A stretch of 64,000 bases of DNA from Empedobacter tilapiae (GCF_004785645.1 NZ_SRPE01000005.1:62001-126000); one strand, 5' to 3'. Positions 11,405 through 20,929 are shown, numbered from the stretch's first letter. The notes: generated from the letters alone by a model not told the origin. Translations and numbers: made by a program.

Positions 11405-11428
11405 TATTTTGTAAATTAGTCTGATACT

Positions 11429-12802
11429 ATGGACGAAGATTTTTTTAATAACGAACTGATTGAAGGTTTTGAGCAAATGCTTGACAATCGTGAATATAGA
11501 TATTACGATTCTGAAGATTTAGTCGAAATTATTGAGTTTTACATTGAGGTAAATGATAGTGAATATGCAAAACGTGCTCTAGATTTTGCCGAAAAAATGC
11601 ATCCTGAAAATCTAGATATTAAAATTAAGAAAATTGAATATTTTCTTTCTATCAATGAATTAAAGCATTCTGCAAAACTAATTCAAGAATTAAAAGATTT
11701 AGCTTCTAATGAATTAGATTATATTCTAGTCCAAGCACGTTTTTGGGGAATGAAAAATATGCCCCGAAAAGCAATTACTTTTTACGAAGAAGCTTTGCTA
11801 CTTGATGATGAAGAAACTGATTTTATCTGTAATTGTATTGGAAACGAATATCTTAATTTAGATGAAGTTCATTCTGCTTTAATAGCTTTTAGAAAAGCTT
11901 TAAAATTTAATCCTGAAAATGATTATTCATTCTACTCCATTATTCAATGTTATGAAGAGATTCATAATCCAGACGAATGCATTAATTTTTTGAAAGATTT
12001 TATCGACGATAATCCTTATTCTGAAGTTTCTTGGTTACAATTAGGATTATTGTATAATCATAAAAAGATGTATGATGAGGCTATTAATGCATTAGACTTT
12101 GTTATTGCTATTAATCCAAATTCTATAGCTGGACATACTAACAAAGCTGCTTCTCTAGAGGGATTAGGTAAATATAATCAAGCAATAGAAACTTTAGAAG
12201 AAACATTAGAATATGATGATTCTCCTGCTGTTACTCATTTTAAAATCGGAGAATTATACGAAAAATTAGAAAAACCTCAAAAAGCATTAAAAGCTTATCA
12301 TATTGCAATAAAAGAAGATCCTCAATTAGATAAAGTTTGGGCAAAATCTGCTGCTTTATATGATAAAATGGGAAATCTCGAAGAAGCAGACTATTACATT
12401 CAACGTGCAATAGAGTTGAACGAAAACAATCCAGAATATTACACAAATTCTACCTACTATTTCTTAAAACAAATGAAGTTTGAAGAAGCTATAAAAAACC
12501 TAGCAAAATTGGTTGAATTAAAACCTTTAGTATTTAACACTTGGTTTGCTTATGTCGAAACTTTGATTGCTGTTGGAGAATACGACCAAGCTATTGCAGT
12601 ATTACTTGGTGGAGCTCTGAAAAATTTCAATCGAGCAGAATTTTTTTACCAATTGAGTAATGTTTATTATTTGACGAATCAAGATTCATTAGGAAACGAA
12701 GCATTAAGCAATGCATTAAGTATGGATAGAAATATCAAAGATATGATGATAGAAAATTATCCTATTCTTCAAGAAAAAATTGAAAGTTTAAATCAAAACT
12801 AA
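11429..12802 (+). CDS. Cytoplasmic TPR-repeat protein
   Basis: 457 residues, acidic, without a signal peptide or membrane segment. About ten tetratricopeptide repeats run from residue 35 to 440, for example PRKAITFYEEALLLDDEETD, VHSALIAFRKALKFNPENDY, YDEAINALDFVIAINPN, PQKALKAYHIAIKEDPQ and LEEADYYIQRAIELNENN. Such proteins act as protein-interaction scaffolds; no enzymatic domain is seen. Homologues of this size are widespread in Flavobacteriia, but the partner is unknown. It lies between the glmM terminator and acpH. Confidence 0.85.
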   Translation: MDEDFFNNELIEGFEQMLDNREYRYYDSEDLVEIIEFYIEVNDSEYAKRALDFAEKMHPENLDIKIKKIEYFLSINELKHSAKLIQELKDLASNELDYILVQARFWGMKNMPRKAITFYEEALLLDDEETDFICNCIGNEYLNLDEVHSALIAFRKALKFNPENDYSFYSIIQCYEEIHNPDECINFLKDFIDDNPYSEVSWLQLGLLYNHKKMYDEAINALDFVIAINPNSIAGHTNKAASLEGLGKYNQAIETLEETLEYDDSPAVTHFKIGELYEKLEKPQKALKAYHIAIKEDPQLDKVWAKSAALYDKMGNLEEADYYIQRAIELNENNPEYYTNSTYYFLKQMKFEEAIKNLAKLVELKPLVFNTWFAYVETLIAVGEYDQAIAVLLGGALKNFNRAEFFYQLSNVYYLTNQDSLGNEALSNALSMDRNIKDMMIENYPILQEKIESLNQN

Positions 12803-12878
12803 TTTTACAAACTTATTGATGTTAACATAATTTAATAACAATAAAAAATTATGTATCTTTAGGTATCAACGATTTCTT

Positions 12879-13472
12879 ATGAACTTTGTCGCACATCAAT
12901 ATTTATCTTTTGAAAATAAATCTCTTCAAATCGGAAATCTTCTCGGAGAAACTGTAAAAGGAAAACAATACCTTAATTACGATGATGATATTCAGAAAGG
13001 AATTTTACTACATCGTTCTATTGATACATTTACTGATTCTCACGAAATAGTGAAGCAAAGCTCTAGTTACTTTCACGAAACTCAACACAAATTTGCACCA
13101 ATTATTATTGATGTAATTTATGATTATTTCTTAATTAAACATTGGAATAATTTTTCAGAAACTCCTTTCGAAAAATTCAAATCAGATTGTTATCAACTTT
13201 TTGAAAATGAATATGACTCATTCCAAAAAAAAACACAAGAAATCATATTTTATTTAATAAAATATGATTGGTTTGAAAATTATTCAACAATAGAAGGAGT
13301 ACAAAAAACATTAAAAGGAATTGGAAGTAGAACAAAATTTCAAAATAATCTACATCAAATTATTCCTGAATTTGAAAGAAATTTTTCTAAACTTGAGAAT
13401 GATTTCCTCTCTTTTTTCCCTCTGTTAGAACTTCATTGTAAAAACTTTATATCATTCAATTTTCAAGAGTAA
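12879..13472 (+). CDS. acpH: Acyl carrier protein phosphodiesterase (AcpH, DUF479 family)
   Basis: 197 residues, normal for AcpH. It removes the 4'-phosphopantetheine group from holo-ACP. The N-terminus MNFVAHQYLSFENKSLQIGNLLGETVKGK and the following GILLHRSIDTFTDSHEIVKQS match the conserved family motifs (MNfLAHlyLS, GNfigD, GixlHrxID.fTD.H), including the His/Asp residues of the HD-like metal site. A near-consensus -7 box (TATCTTTA, 12854-12861) lies 17 nt before the ATG. The enzyme activity in Bacteroidota has not, as far as I know, been tested directly. Confidence 0.88.
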   Translation: MNFVAHQYLSFENKSLQIGNLLGETVKGKQYLNYDDDIQKGILLHRSIDTFTDSHEIVKQSSSYFHETQHKFAPIIIDVIYDYFLIKHWNNFSETPFEKFKSDCYQLFENEYDSFQKKTQEIIFYLIKYDWFENYSTIEGVQKTLKGIGSRTKFQNNLHQIIPEFERNFSKLENDFLSFFPLLELHCKNFISFNFQE

Positions 13473-13536
13473 AATTCGATTTTAGCAATTCAAGAAAATT
13501 CATTAGTTTAGGGCTGTAAACAAACAAAAAACCACA

Positions 13537-15165
13537 ATGGATTTAACTTTCAATAAAAGAGAGGATCATAACAAATTATTACTTTCTAAACTGCGCCAAA
13601 AACTAAATCAGGTTTACCTTGGCGGAGGTCAAAAAAGAATCGATGCATTACATAGCAAAGGAAAAATGTCTGCTAGAGAACGTATTGATTATCTTCTTGA
13701 TGATAAAAAACCGTCTATAGAAATTGGTGCTTTAACTGGTGATGAAATGTACAAAGAACACGGCGGATGTCCTTCGGGAGGTGTTGTTATAAAAATCGGT
13801 TATATTTCTGGTAAACAGTGTATTGTTGTTGCAAATGATGCTACGGTAAAAGCTGGTGCTTGGTTCCCAATTACAGGTAAAAAGAATTTACGTGCGCAAG
13901 AAATTGCGATGGAAAACAGACTGCCAATTATTTACTTGGTAGATAGCGCAGGTGTTTATTTACCTATGCAAGACGAAATTTTTCCTGATAAAGAAATGTT
14001 TGGACGAATTTTTCGTAACAATGCAATTATGTCATCAATGGGAATTACTCAAATTTCTGCTGTAATGGGAAGTTGTGTTGCTGGTGGAGCTTATTTACCA
14101 ATTATGAGCGACGAAGCTATGATTGTAGACAAAACAGGTTCTATTTTCTTGGCAGGAAGTTATTTGGTAAAAGCAGCAATTGGAGAAGATATTGACAATG
14201 AAACTTTAGGTGGAGCAACGACTCACTGCGAAATCTCTGGTGTAACTGATTATAAAGCCAAAGACGATAAAGATGCGTTGGACAGAATAAAATCTATCGT
14301 TGGTAAAATTGGCGACTATGAAAAAGCCGGATTTAATAGAATTGAAACAAAAAAACCTGCTTTAGATGAGAAAGAAATCTATGGTATTTTACCTGAATCT
14401 CGTGCGGAACAATACGATATGTATGATATTATTAACAGACTTGTTGATAATTCTGAATTGGATGAATACAAACCTGATTATGGAAAATCTATAATTTGTA
14501 CTTATGCACGTATTGATGGTTGGGCAGTTGGAATCGTAGCTAATCAACGTAAAATTGTGAAGTCTAAAAAAGACGGAATGCAGTTTGGAGGAGTGATTTA
14601 TTCAGATTCTGCGGATAAAGCCACTCGTTTTATTGCGAATTGTAACCAAAAGAAAATTCCGTTAGTTTTCTTACAAGATGTAACTGGTTTTATGGTTGGA
14701 TCTAAATCTGAACATGGTGGAATTATTAAAGACGGAGCGAAAATGGTAAATGCTGTTTCTAACTCTGTCGTACCTAAGTTTACAATCGTAGTTGGTAATT
14801 CTTATGGAGCTGGAAATTATGCTATGTGCGGAAAAGCGTATGATCCTAGATTAATTGCAGCTTGGCCTTCGGCTCAATTGGCAGTTATGGGAGGTGAGCA
14901 AGCGGCGAAAGTATTGTTACAAATCAAAGAAGCTACTTTGAAAGCGCAAGGTATAGAAGTTGATGAAGTAAAAAAACAAGAACTTCTGAACGAAATTACA
15001 GCAAAATACAATGATGAAACAAGTCCTTATTATGCGGCAGCACGTTTGTGGACAGATGGAATTATTGATCCTTTAGATACACGTAAATGGATTTCTATGG
15101 GAATTGAAGCAGCAAATCATTCTCCTATTGAAAAACAATTTAATTTAGGTGTTATTCAAGTTTAG
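13537..15165 (+). CDS. Acyl-CoA carboxylase, carboxyltransferase (beta) subunit, methylcrotonyl/propionyl type
   Basis: 542 residues. Two crotonase-like carboxyltransferase halves: the N-terminal half with LIYLVDSAGVYLPMQ-like and GSCVAGGAYLP acyl-CoA/oxyanion regions, the C-terminal half with FLQDVTGFMVG and GNSYGAGNYAMCGKAYDPR for carboxybiotin binding. The pattern DSAGVYLPMQDEIFPDKEMFGRIF is closer to methylcrotonyl-CoA carboxylase beta than to the propionyl enzyme, but substrate is not certain. The biotin carboxylase and biotin carrier subunits it needs are not in the neighbourhood and must be encoded elsewhere. It would act in leucine or odd-chain/branched acyl-CoA breakdown. Confidence 0.88.
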   Translation: MDLTFNKREDHNKLLLSKLRQKLNQVYLGGGQKRIDALHSKGKMSARERIDYLLDDKKPSIEIGALTGDEMYKEHGGCPSGGVVIKIGYISGKQCIVVANDATVKAGAWFPITGKKNLRAQEIAMENRLPIIYLVDSAGVYLPMQDEIFPDKEMFGRIFRNNAIMSSMGITQISAVMGSCVAGGAYLPIMSDEAMIVDKTGSIFLAGSYLVKAAIGEDIDNETLGGATTHCEISGVTDYKAKDDKDALDRIKSIVGKIGDYEKAGFNRIETKKPALDEKEIYGILPESRAEQYDMYDIINRLVDNSELDEYKPDYGKSIICTYARIDGWAVGIVANQRKIVKSKKDGMQFGGVIYSDSADKATRFIANCNQKKIPLVFLQDVTGFMVGSKSEHGGIIKDGAKMVNAVSNSVVPKFTIVVGNSYGAGNYAMCGKAYDPRLIAAWPSAQLAVMGGEQAAKVLLQIKEATLKAQGIEVDEVKKQELLNEITAKYNDETSPYYAAARLWTDGIIDPLDTRKWISMGIEAANHSPIEKQFNLGVIQV

Positions 15166-15192
15166 AAAAATAAAATTATTTTTAAAATATAG

Positions 15193-15219
15193 AAGAGAAT
15201 CCTAAAATTGGATTCTCTT
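15193..15219 (+). terminator. Intrinsic terminator of the acyl-CoA carboxylase gene
   Basis: AAGAGAATCC (15193-15202), loop TAAAATT, GGATTCTCTT (15210-15219), then TTATTTTTTG. It sits in the 55-nt gap to the convergent polysaccharide operon. Confidence 0.85.
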
Positions 15220-15220
15220 T

Positions 15221-15802
15221 TTATTTTTTGAATATTGTTTGAAACATATAAAGCAAATCTTGTTGAAAACTCCAATTCTTTACATATTCTACATTAGTTT
15301 TGACTTTATCTGGCCAAATAATTTCATCATTATATTTGATAGGATCATTTACATTGGATAAGACTTCTTCTTCATTACGATATTTCAATTGAGCCGGACC
15401 AGTTATTCCAGGCTTTACTTTCAACATAATCCTATCTTCTCCAAGTAGTTTATCAGCATAACCAGTAACATCTGGTCGAGGTCCTACAAAGCTCATTTCT
15501 CCTTTTAAGATATTAAACAATTGAGGTAATTCATCTAATTTATAATCGCGAAGAAACTTTCCAATTTTGGTAATTTGATGTTGATTGGTTGTTATCGTCG
15601 ATTTAGAGATTCCATTTATCGTTCTGATTTTATAAATCTTGAAAAATCTTCCGTTCTTGCCTACTCTTGTTTGAGTAAAAAGACCAAATTCGTTAGTATC
15701 CAAAGAACTTATGATAATTAACAAAACAATTAATCCCACTAAAAAAATTAGTAGGATTAACGCAAGTATATAATCAAATATGTTCTTTAAGATCATTTTC
15801 AA
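15221..15802 (-). CDS. Undecaprenyl-phosphate sugar-1-phosphate transferase (small PglC/WcaJ-type)
   Basis: 193 residues, the short monotopic form of bacterial sugar transferases: one hydrophobic N-terminal segment (about 8-32) then the catalytic domain. It moves a phospho-sugar from a nucleotide sugar to undecaprenyl phosphate, starting a repeat unit. Visible signature: KIYKIRTI, then LDELPQLFNILKGEMSFVGPRPDV with the catalytic Asp-Glu pair, and KPGITGPAQLKYR. It is the last gene of the locus, 1 nt from wzc. The locus also has a WecA-like initiating enzyme. The ATG two codons downstream is also possible. Confidence 0.92.
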   Translation of the reverse strand: MKMILKNIFDYILALILLIFLVGLIVLLIIISSLDTNEFGLFTQTRVGKNGRFFKIYKIRTINGISKSTITTNQHQITKIGKFLRDYKLDELPQLFNILKGEMSFVGPRPDVTGYADKLLGEDRIMLKVKPGITGPAQLKYRNEEEVLSNVNDPIKYNDEIIWPDKVKTNVEYVKNWSFQQDLLYMFQTIFKK

Positions 15803-18286
15803 TTAAAAGAATTTACTTTTAATTCGAGAAGCTAAACGTTTTATTTTTCCGAACGATGAATTATCAAAATTCTCATCTCCAGCAAAATATCCGTAGCCAT
15901 AACCATATCCGTAGCCATAACCATATCCGTAACCATAACCATATCCGTAGCCATAACCAGTTTTAATTTGAAAATCGTTGAAGATAATTCCGACATTCGA
16001 AACTTCTCCTTCGTCGTATTTATTAGAGATCGCATTGATAAAGTTTTTCTCCGAGTAGTTGTAACGCGTTACATATAATGTACAATCTGCATAACGCATT
16101 AAATCATAAGAATCTGTTACTAATCCTATCGGTGGCGAATCTATAATTACAAATTCATATTTCTCTTTCAACTCAACAAATAATTGATCCATTCGTTTAC
16201 TCAAAATCAATTCCGAAGGATTTGGAGGAATTGGACCTGCTGTAATAATATCTAAATTAGGTAAAATTGTTCGCTGAGTAATTTGATTAAGTTCTAAATC
16301 CCCTGCAACATAATCTGTAACACCAACTTTATTATTGATATTAAAATCATCAAAGATTTTTGGTTTACGTAAGTCTAGTCCAACTAGAACTGTTTTCTTA
16401 TCCATAGAACCAATTGAACTAGCAATATTCATCGCATTGAAAGTCTTCCCTTCACCTCCAATAAATGAGGTTACTAAAATTGTTTTATTATATTCATTAA
16501 GTCTTGGATTCTTATACAAATATTTTAGATTTGAACGAATTGATCTAAATGATTCTGAAATTCCAGATTTTGGATTATTGATTACAACTAAAGGAGAATT
16601 ATCACCCAAAGGACCAACTAAACCAATAATTGGAATGCTAGTACGATTTGTAATATCTTTTAAAACTCGAACTTTAAAATCTAACAATTCTTTAATCACA
16701 ACATATACCAAAGGAATCAATAAACCAATTCCTAAAGCTATTAAATAATTACGTTGTGGATTAGGATAAATAGATCCTTGTCCTTGATTTTTAGCAGGAT
16801 CAATAATCGTGATATCAGATACAATAGATGCTAAAGATAAATCTGTTGTATTTAATTGATTAATTAAAGTTGAATATAATGTACTATTTAATTCAAATCC
16901 ACGATTTGCTTCAACGAATTCAATTTCTTCGTAAGGCAAATCTTTCGCTTTAAATTCAGATTCCGTCAACTTAGCGTTAATCATAGATAAATCAGTATTT
17001 AGCTTTTGTAAATGAGCATTAACTACATTCGAAATATTATTTCTTGTTTTAGCTAATTTACGGTCGATTTCTCTAATCTCATCTGTATTAGACTTATAGA
17101 CTTTAAGCATCTGCTCACGCTGATTTTCAAGATTATCTAATTGATCCACATTAGTCATGTAGTAAGAAACATCAAGACCAGCTATATTAAGAGCAATTAG
17201 ATTATCAACACTACTTGATTTTTTAGGCATTAAACGATGTAATGCATTGATTTTCTCTTCTAGAGTTACGCGTTCTTTATCTAATTCAGTAAGTTTCCCT
17301 AAAAGTTCTACTTTCTTTGTATCAAAATTATAAACTCCTGTTTTCTTCTGCAACTCTTGTAAATTGTTGGTTGCACTATCTAATTTAAGTTTTACAACAG
17401 AAATTCTATCTTGTAAGTATTTACGAGTCTTATAAGCAGAAAGATTTCTTTCTGCTAGTTCATTCTCTATTAAAACTTGAATTGAATTATTTAATAAATC
17501 TACAGCTTCGTTTAAACTTTCAGCATTTTTAGAAACGGATATAATACTCGAAATTTTAGAAGGATTTGATACATTAAAATTTTGAGTTGTTCTTGCTGTT
17601 GCAACTTTTATTGGTACTAATTTAAACGATATTATATTTTCATAAAAAGGAATATTAGAACGAGTTAACATCATTTTATAATTTCGTCCAACCATCCATT
17701 TATTATAGTAACCAATTTTTGGAAGGTTAATAACATCTGATTTAATAATACTATCTTTTGTAAATTGATAAAGCGAACCATTCTTATTCTCAACTTCAAA
17801 ATAAAAAGAATTATTATCTTTTGGTTTTACTTTAATTTCTACATTCGCTACTTGCTGATGTAAAGTATCTATATGAACATGAAATGGCGCATCTAATTTA
17901 TAAATATTAGATTTTTTCAACCTACCTTCAGCTGTATAAAAAATATAAGACTCTGTCCTTTTTACAACTTTTTCATTATGAATACGTGAAGATAATGTAT
18001 AAGTTAATCCATCTATTTTATTTGCGTTTCCTCCCCAAATAAAGTTAATAGAATTTGATGCTAATGTATTATTAGATGAATTATTATCTTTAATCTTAAA
18101 TGTAGTATTTGCTGAGTAAATTTTATTCAGTTTCCAATTATTTAAATAATAAGCTACAGCTAAAGCAATTAACATAGAAATGAAATATAAAGGCCAAGCA
18201 TTAAGCAATCTTGGAATTAATCTCTCTACATCAATAAAGTCAGATTGTTTTTTCTTACTTTTTTGATCAATTGTTGTATTTGCCAT
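15803..18286 (-). CDS. wzc: Wzc-type polysaccharide co-polymerase with tyrosine autokinase domain
   Basis: 827 residues. The N-terminal Wzz-like part has membrane segment 1 (about 28-46), a long periplasmic coiled-coil region, then PKNQGQGSIYPNPQRNYL and membrane segment 2 (about 510-530). The cytoplasmic BY-kinase has Walker A IGGEGKTFNAMN, Walker A' VLVGLDLRKPK and Walker B FVIIDSPPIGLVTDS. The tyrosine cluster near the C-terminus consists of twelve Gly-Tyr pairs, followed by a basic tail (KIKRLASRIKSKFF). BY-kinases control polymer length and export through cyclic tyrosine phosphorylation with Wza. It lies 2 nt after wza. No cognate Wzb phosphatase is seen in the locus. Confidence 0.94.
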   Translation of the reverse strand: MANTTIDQKSKKKQSDFIDVERLIPRLLNAWPLYFISMLIALAVAYYLNNWKLNKIYSANTTFKIKDNNSSNNTLASNSINFIWGGNANKIDGLTYTLSSRIHNEKVVKRTESYIFYTAEGRLKKSNIYKLDAPFHVHIDTLHQQVANVEIKVKPKDNNSFYFEVENKNGSLYQFTKDSIIKSDVINLPKIGYYNKWMVGRNYKMMLTRSNIPFYENIISFKLVPIKVATARTTQNFNVSNPSKISSIISVSKNAESLNEAVDLLNNSIQVLIENELAERNLSAYKTRKYLQDRISVVKLKLDSATNNLQELQKKTGVYNFDTKKVELLGKLTELDKERVTLEEKINALHRLMPKKSSSVDNLIALNIAGLDVSYYMTNVDQLDNLENQREQMLKVYKSNTDEIREIDRKLAKTRNNISNVVNAHLQKLNTDLSMINAKLTESEFKAKDLPYEEIEFVEANRGFELNSTLYSTLINQLNTTDLSLASIVSDITIIDPAKNQGQGSIYPNPQRNYLIALGIGLLIPLVYVVIKELLDFKVRVLKDITNRTSIPIIGLVGPLGDNSPLVVINNPKSGISESFRSIRSNLKYLYKNPRLNEYNKTILVTSFIGGEGKTFNAMNIASSIGSMDKKTVLVGLDLRKPKIFDDFNINNKVGVTDYVAGDLELNQITQRTILPNLDIITAGPIPPNPSELILSKRMDQLFVELKEKYEFVIIDSPPIGLVTDSYDLMRYADCTLYVTRYNYSEKNFINAISNKYDEGEVSNVGIIFNDFQIKTGYGYGYGYGYGYGYGYGYGYGYGYFAGDENFDNSSFGKIKRLASRIKSKFF
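15887..15958 (-). repeat. 18-bp tandem repeat encoding (Gly-Tyr)12 at the Wzc C-terminus
   Basis: Four units of 18 bp (plus-strand unit CCGTAGCCATAACCATAT, copies at 15891, 15909, 15927 and a partial one at 15945), nearly identical with one G/A change in the third. Each unit encodes three Gly-Tyr pairs. Slippage would change the number of phosphorylatable tyrosines in steps of three without a frameshift. Confidence 0.95.
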
Positions 18287-18288
18287 TA

Positions 18289-19083
18289 TTATATTTTATC
18301 AAAGAATAAATAAACTCCTAAAATTGTTGCAATTGCCCCCATTACAGTAGTAACAACAGTAAGAGGATTTAGTCCTACACCCCAAACTTTTTCTTTACGA
18401 GGATTAACAACAATAATATCATTATTCTGAATCCAATAATACTCAGAATTCATAATAGATTCTTTTGTTAAGTCGACATATACCTGCTTTGTTCCATCTA
18501 AATCAGTTCTAATAATTCGAACATTTTTTAAATCAGCGTAAATATTATTTGATCCAGTTCTTGAAAAAGCTTCTAAAATAGTCAAATCTCTTTTATTTGC
18601 CCTAAATGTTCCTTGCAGCACTTCTCCTACTACTGTATATTCTATTCCAGCTAAATTCACATCAATATATGTTCCTTTTTCATCATATATTTTATAGAAT
18701 TCGTTTTGAATTTTTTTACGAGCTTGTTCTATTGTTAATCCTTCTAAATAAACATTTCCTATTCTTGGTAATTCGATATTTCCATCTTTTCTTACTAATA
18801 CTCCAGAGTTTTCTCCTTGAACAAAAGTTTGATTTCCAGAAGAAATAAAATCACTAAGAATTCCCATCGATGCATTAGATGCACTCGAAATATTTATTAA
18901 TACTCGATCTCCTTTTTGAATATAATATTCTGGTTTATCGAAAGCAATTTTACCGTTTGAATCTAATTTTAAATTCTGATCAGGTTGGATTAATTGAATG
19001 TCTTTTAACGATATGCATGAAAATAAATTCAGCAAAATCAATAAAATAGCGGTTTTGGTTAAAGTTGATTTTAAGTAAAGCAT
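18289..19083 (-). CDS. wza: Polysaccharide export outer-membrane lipoprotein (Wza family)
   Basis: 264 residues. The signal peptide ends in a lipobox LFSC, so Cys23 should be lipidated. The poly_export (SBB/PES) domain follows: YYIQKGDRVLINISS, ENSGVLVRKDGNIELPRIGNVYLEGLTIEQARKKIQ, then a SLBB-like unit (YTVVGEVLQGTFRANKRDLTILEAFSRTG). A C-terminal hydrophobic segment (about 240-260) may be the outer-membrane helix. It forms the outer-membrane exit channel that works with Wzc. It lies between wecA-like and wzc with gaps of 2-3 nt. Confidence 0.93.
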   Translation of the reverse strand: MLYLKSTLTKTAILLILLNLFSCISLKDIQLIQPDQNLKLDSNGKIAFDKPEYYIQKGDRVLINISSASNASMGILSDFISSGNQTFVQGENSGVLVRKDGNIELPRIGNVYLEGLTIEQARKKIQNEFYKIYDEKGTYIDVNLAGIEYTVVGEVLQGTFRANKRDLTILEAFSRTGSNNIYADLKNVRIIRTDLDGTKQVYVDLTKESIMNSEYYWIQNNDIIVVNPRKEKVWGVGLNPLTVVTTVMGAIATILGVYLFFDKI

Positions 19084-19086
19084 TTC

Positions 19087-20190
19087 TTATAATGATATTT
19101 TTTTATTATTTTTAAATATTACAATATATCTTAGAGAGAGAACAAAACTTATTGATAAAACAATAAAGATCAAAAATAGTTTATTAATTTCAATATTTCT
19201 AAAATAATAGCCAACGATTATAAAAAAAATGTTAATTATCACTAGAATAATTGAAGTTTTTATGTGGTTGAATCCTAATTTCAGAAATTGATGATGTAAA
19301 TGGTTCTTATCTGCAGAGAAAGGACTTCTTCCTCTAAAAATTCTTATTGTAAATACATAAAGCGTATCTACAATTGGAATTACGAATATAAAAAGTAAAA
19401 GTACTGGAGCTGTTTTTAAACCTAAATTTGAATTCTCACTTATATATAGAAAACGTATTGCCATAAAAGTCAATATAAAACCAATAACCATTGAACCTGT
19501 ATCTCCCATAAAAATTTTAAATTTTTTAGAAAGATTATATCTTCCAAATCCAAGTAATACAGCAATTGTACTAATTGCTAATATTCCAATACCGTAATCA
19601 AAAATTCTATAAAAAATATAAACAAAACATGAACTAATAACTATTCCTACTCCTGTAGCTAGCCCATCTATACCATCTATCAAATTATATGCATTTATAA
19701 GAACTATAAATACAAACGTAGTAAGTACAACTCCTAATAAATAGGGAATTTGATATACTCCAAATAATCCTGAAAAAGAATTAATCATAATGCCTGATCC
19801 GAAAATAATAAAAATTGTACTTACTATCTGACCATAAAGTTTTTTATCTGGCGCAACAACTAAGAGATCATCCATTAAACCTATAAAAAAAAGAATTGTA
19901 ATTGCTGAAAGAAAAAATGAATAATTAACTCCTAAATCCGTTGCAAAAATAGATGTAGAAACTACAATTCCAAAAAATAAAGCTACTCCTCCTAATGTTG
20001 GTACTTTATTAACATGCGAACTTCTTTCACCAGGCACATCCATTAATTGTTTTTTATAGGAAATTCTTATAATTTTTGGTATCGAAATTAATGTAATGAT
20101 TAATGCAAAAAAAAATGCGCCAAAAACATTTATATAAATAGGTGATATACTTAGTGTATAAAGATATTCTAATAACTTAAAGTTTCCCAT
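19087..20190 (-). CDS. WecA/TagO-like polyprenyl-phosphate N-acetylhexosamine-1-phosphate transferase
   Basis: 367 residues with about eleven membrane segments (GT family 4 membrane type/MraY superfamily). Motifs seen: DVPGERSSHVNKVPTLGG, the Asp-Asp pair in FIGLMDDL, NAYNLIDGIDGLATGVG, FMGDTGSM, and the C-terminal HLHHQFLKLGF loop (HxxH) typical of WecA-like rather than MraY enzymes. It transfers GlcNAc-1-P or a related sugar to undecaprenyl phosphate. A second initiating enzyme lies at the operon end. It overlaps the upstream glycosyltransferase by 14 nt. Confidence 0.92.
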   Translation of the reverse strand: MGNFKLLEYLYTLSISPIYINVFGAFFFALIITLISIPKIIRISYKKQLMDVPGERSSHVNKVPTLGGVALFFGIVVSTSIFATDLGVNYSFFLSAITILFFIGLMDDLLVVAPDKKLYGQIVSTIFIIFGSGIMINSFSGLFGVYQIPYLLGVVLTTFVFIVLINAYNLIDGIDGLATGVGIVISSCFVYIFYRIFDYGIGILAISTIAVLLGFGRYNLSKKFKIFMGDTGSMVIGFILTFMAIRFLYISENSNLGLKTAPVLLLFIFVIPIVDTLYVFTIRIFRGRSPFSADKNHLHHQFLKLGFNHIKTSIILVIINIFFIIVGYYFRNIEINKLFLIFIVLSISFVLSLRYIVIFKNNKKISL

Positions 20191-20929
20191 ATTTCTTTAA
20201 TCCGTTTAAAGCCCAAAAAAAAGTATAATAAGCTGAATTTAAAAAGTTCATTTTCAAAAACTTTCTATAAACATTATATTGTTTTAAGGCTATATTAAAT
20301 TTATTTCTTGAGACTGAATTCTCTCTTATCCTATAAATAGCTAATGACTCCTCTATTGCTCTAGCATATTTTATTTTTTTTAACAATTCAATCCACATTG
20401 CATGATCTTCTCTTAACTCTACTTGAGGAAATTTTATGATTCCTATCACAGAAGAATCATAAACAGAAGTTAACATTGGAATTGGACAATTATAAAGTAT
20501 TCTACCATAATCTACTTTATCAATTGCTATAAAATCTTTTAATAAAGGTTTTAAATTTTCATCAACTCTTTTATAACTTGTATACACTAAATTTTCATTA
20601 TTATTTTTCAAATAATGAATTGTTGTTTCTAAAAAGTTAGGTAGCCACAAATCATCACTATCTATAAATGTTATATATCTTCCACTTACATTACTTAATG
20701 CTAAATTTCTAGCATTTGCTGCCCCTTGATTATTTTCTTGAACAAACAATTTTATTCTTTCGTCATTAAACGAACGAATAACGAGTACAGAATTATCTCT
20801 AGAATAATCATCAACAATAATCCATTCCCAATTTGTATAACTTTGATTCTTTATTGATTGATAAGTTTCAGTTATATACTTTTCTGAATTATAACATGGT
20901 GTTATGATTGATACTAATTCCATCTCCAT
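20177..20929 (-). CDS. Glycosyltransferase family 2
   Basis: 250 residues. The GT-A fold N-terminus VSIITPCYNSEKYITETYQSI, the nucleotide-binding WEWIIVDDYSRDNS and the DXD-like FIDSDDLW are clear, and LREDHAMWIELL is the typical ED-type acceptor region. It should add one sugar to the lipid-linked repeat on the cytosolic face. The C-terminus has a weak hydrophobic stretch. Overlaps with both neighbours (14 and 16 nt) show coupled translation. Donor and linkage unknown. Confidence 0.9.
   Translation of the reverse strand: MEMELVSIITPCYNSEKYITETYQSIKNQSYTNWEWIIVDDYSRDNSVLVIRSFNDERIKLFVQENNQGAANARNLALSNVSGRYITFIDSDDLWLPNFLETTIHYLKNNNENLVYTSYKRVDENLKPLLKDFIAIDKVDYGRILYNCPIPMLTSVYDSSVIGIIKFPQVELREDHAMWIELLKKIKYARAIEESLAIYRIRENSVSRNKFNIALKQYNVYRKFLKMNFLNSAYYTFFWALNGLKKYGKL

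Noticed and set aside
15891-15958. Short CRISPR-like array
   Set aside because: The repeats are directly adjacent with no spacers and encode protein (Gly-Tyr) in frame; no cas genes are present.
15841-16035. Minus-strand frame with a DMVMATDMVM repeat
   Set aside because: It is the wzc C-terminal Gly-Tyr repeat read in another frame.
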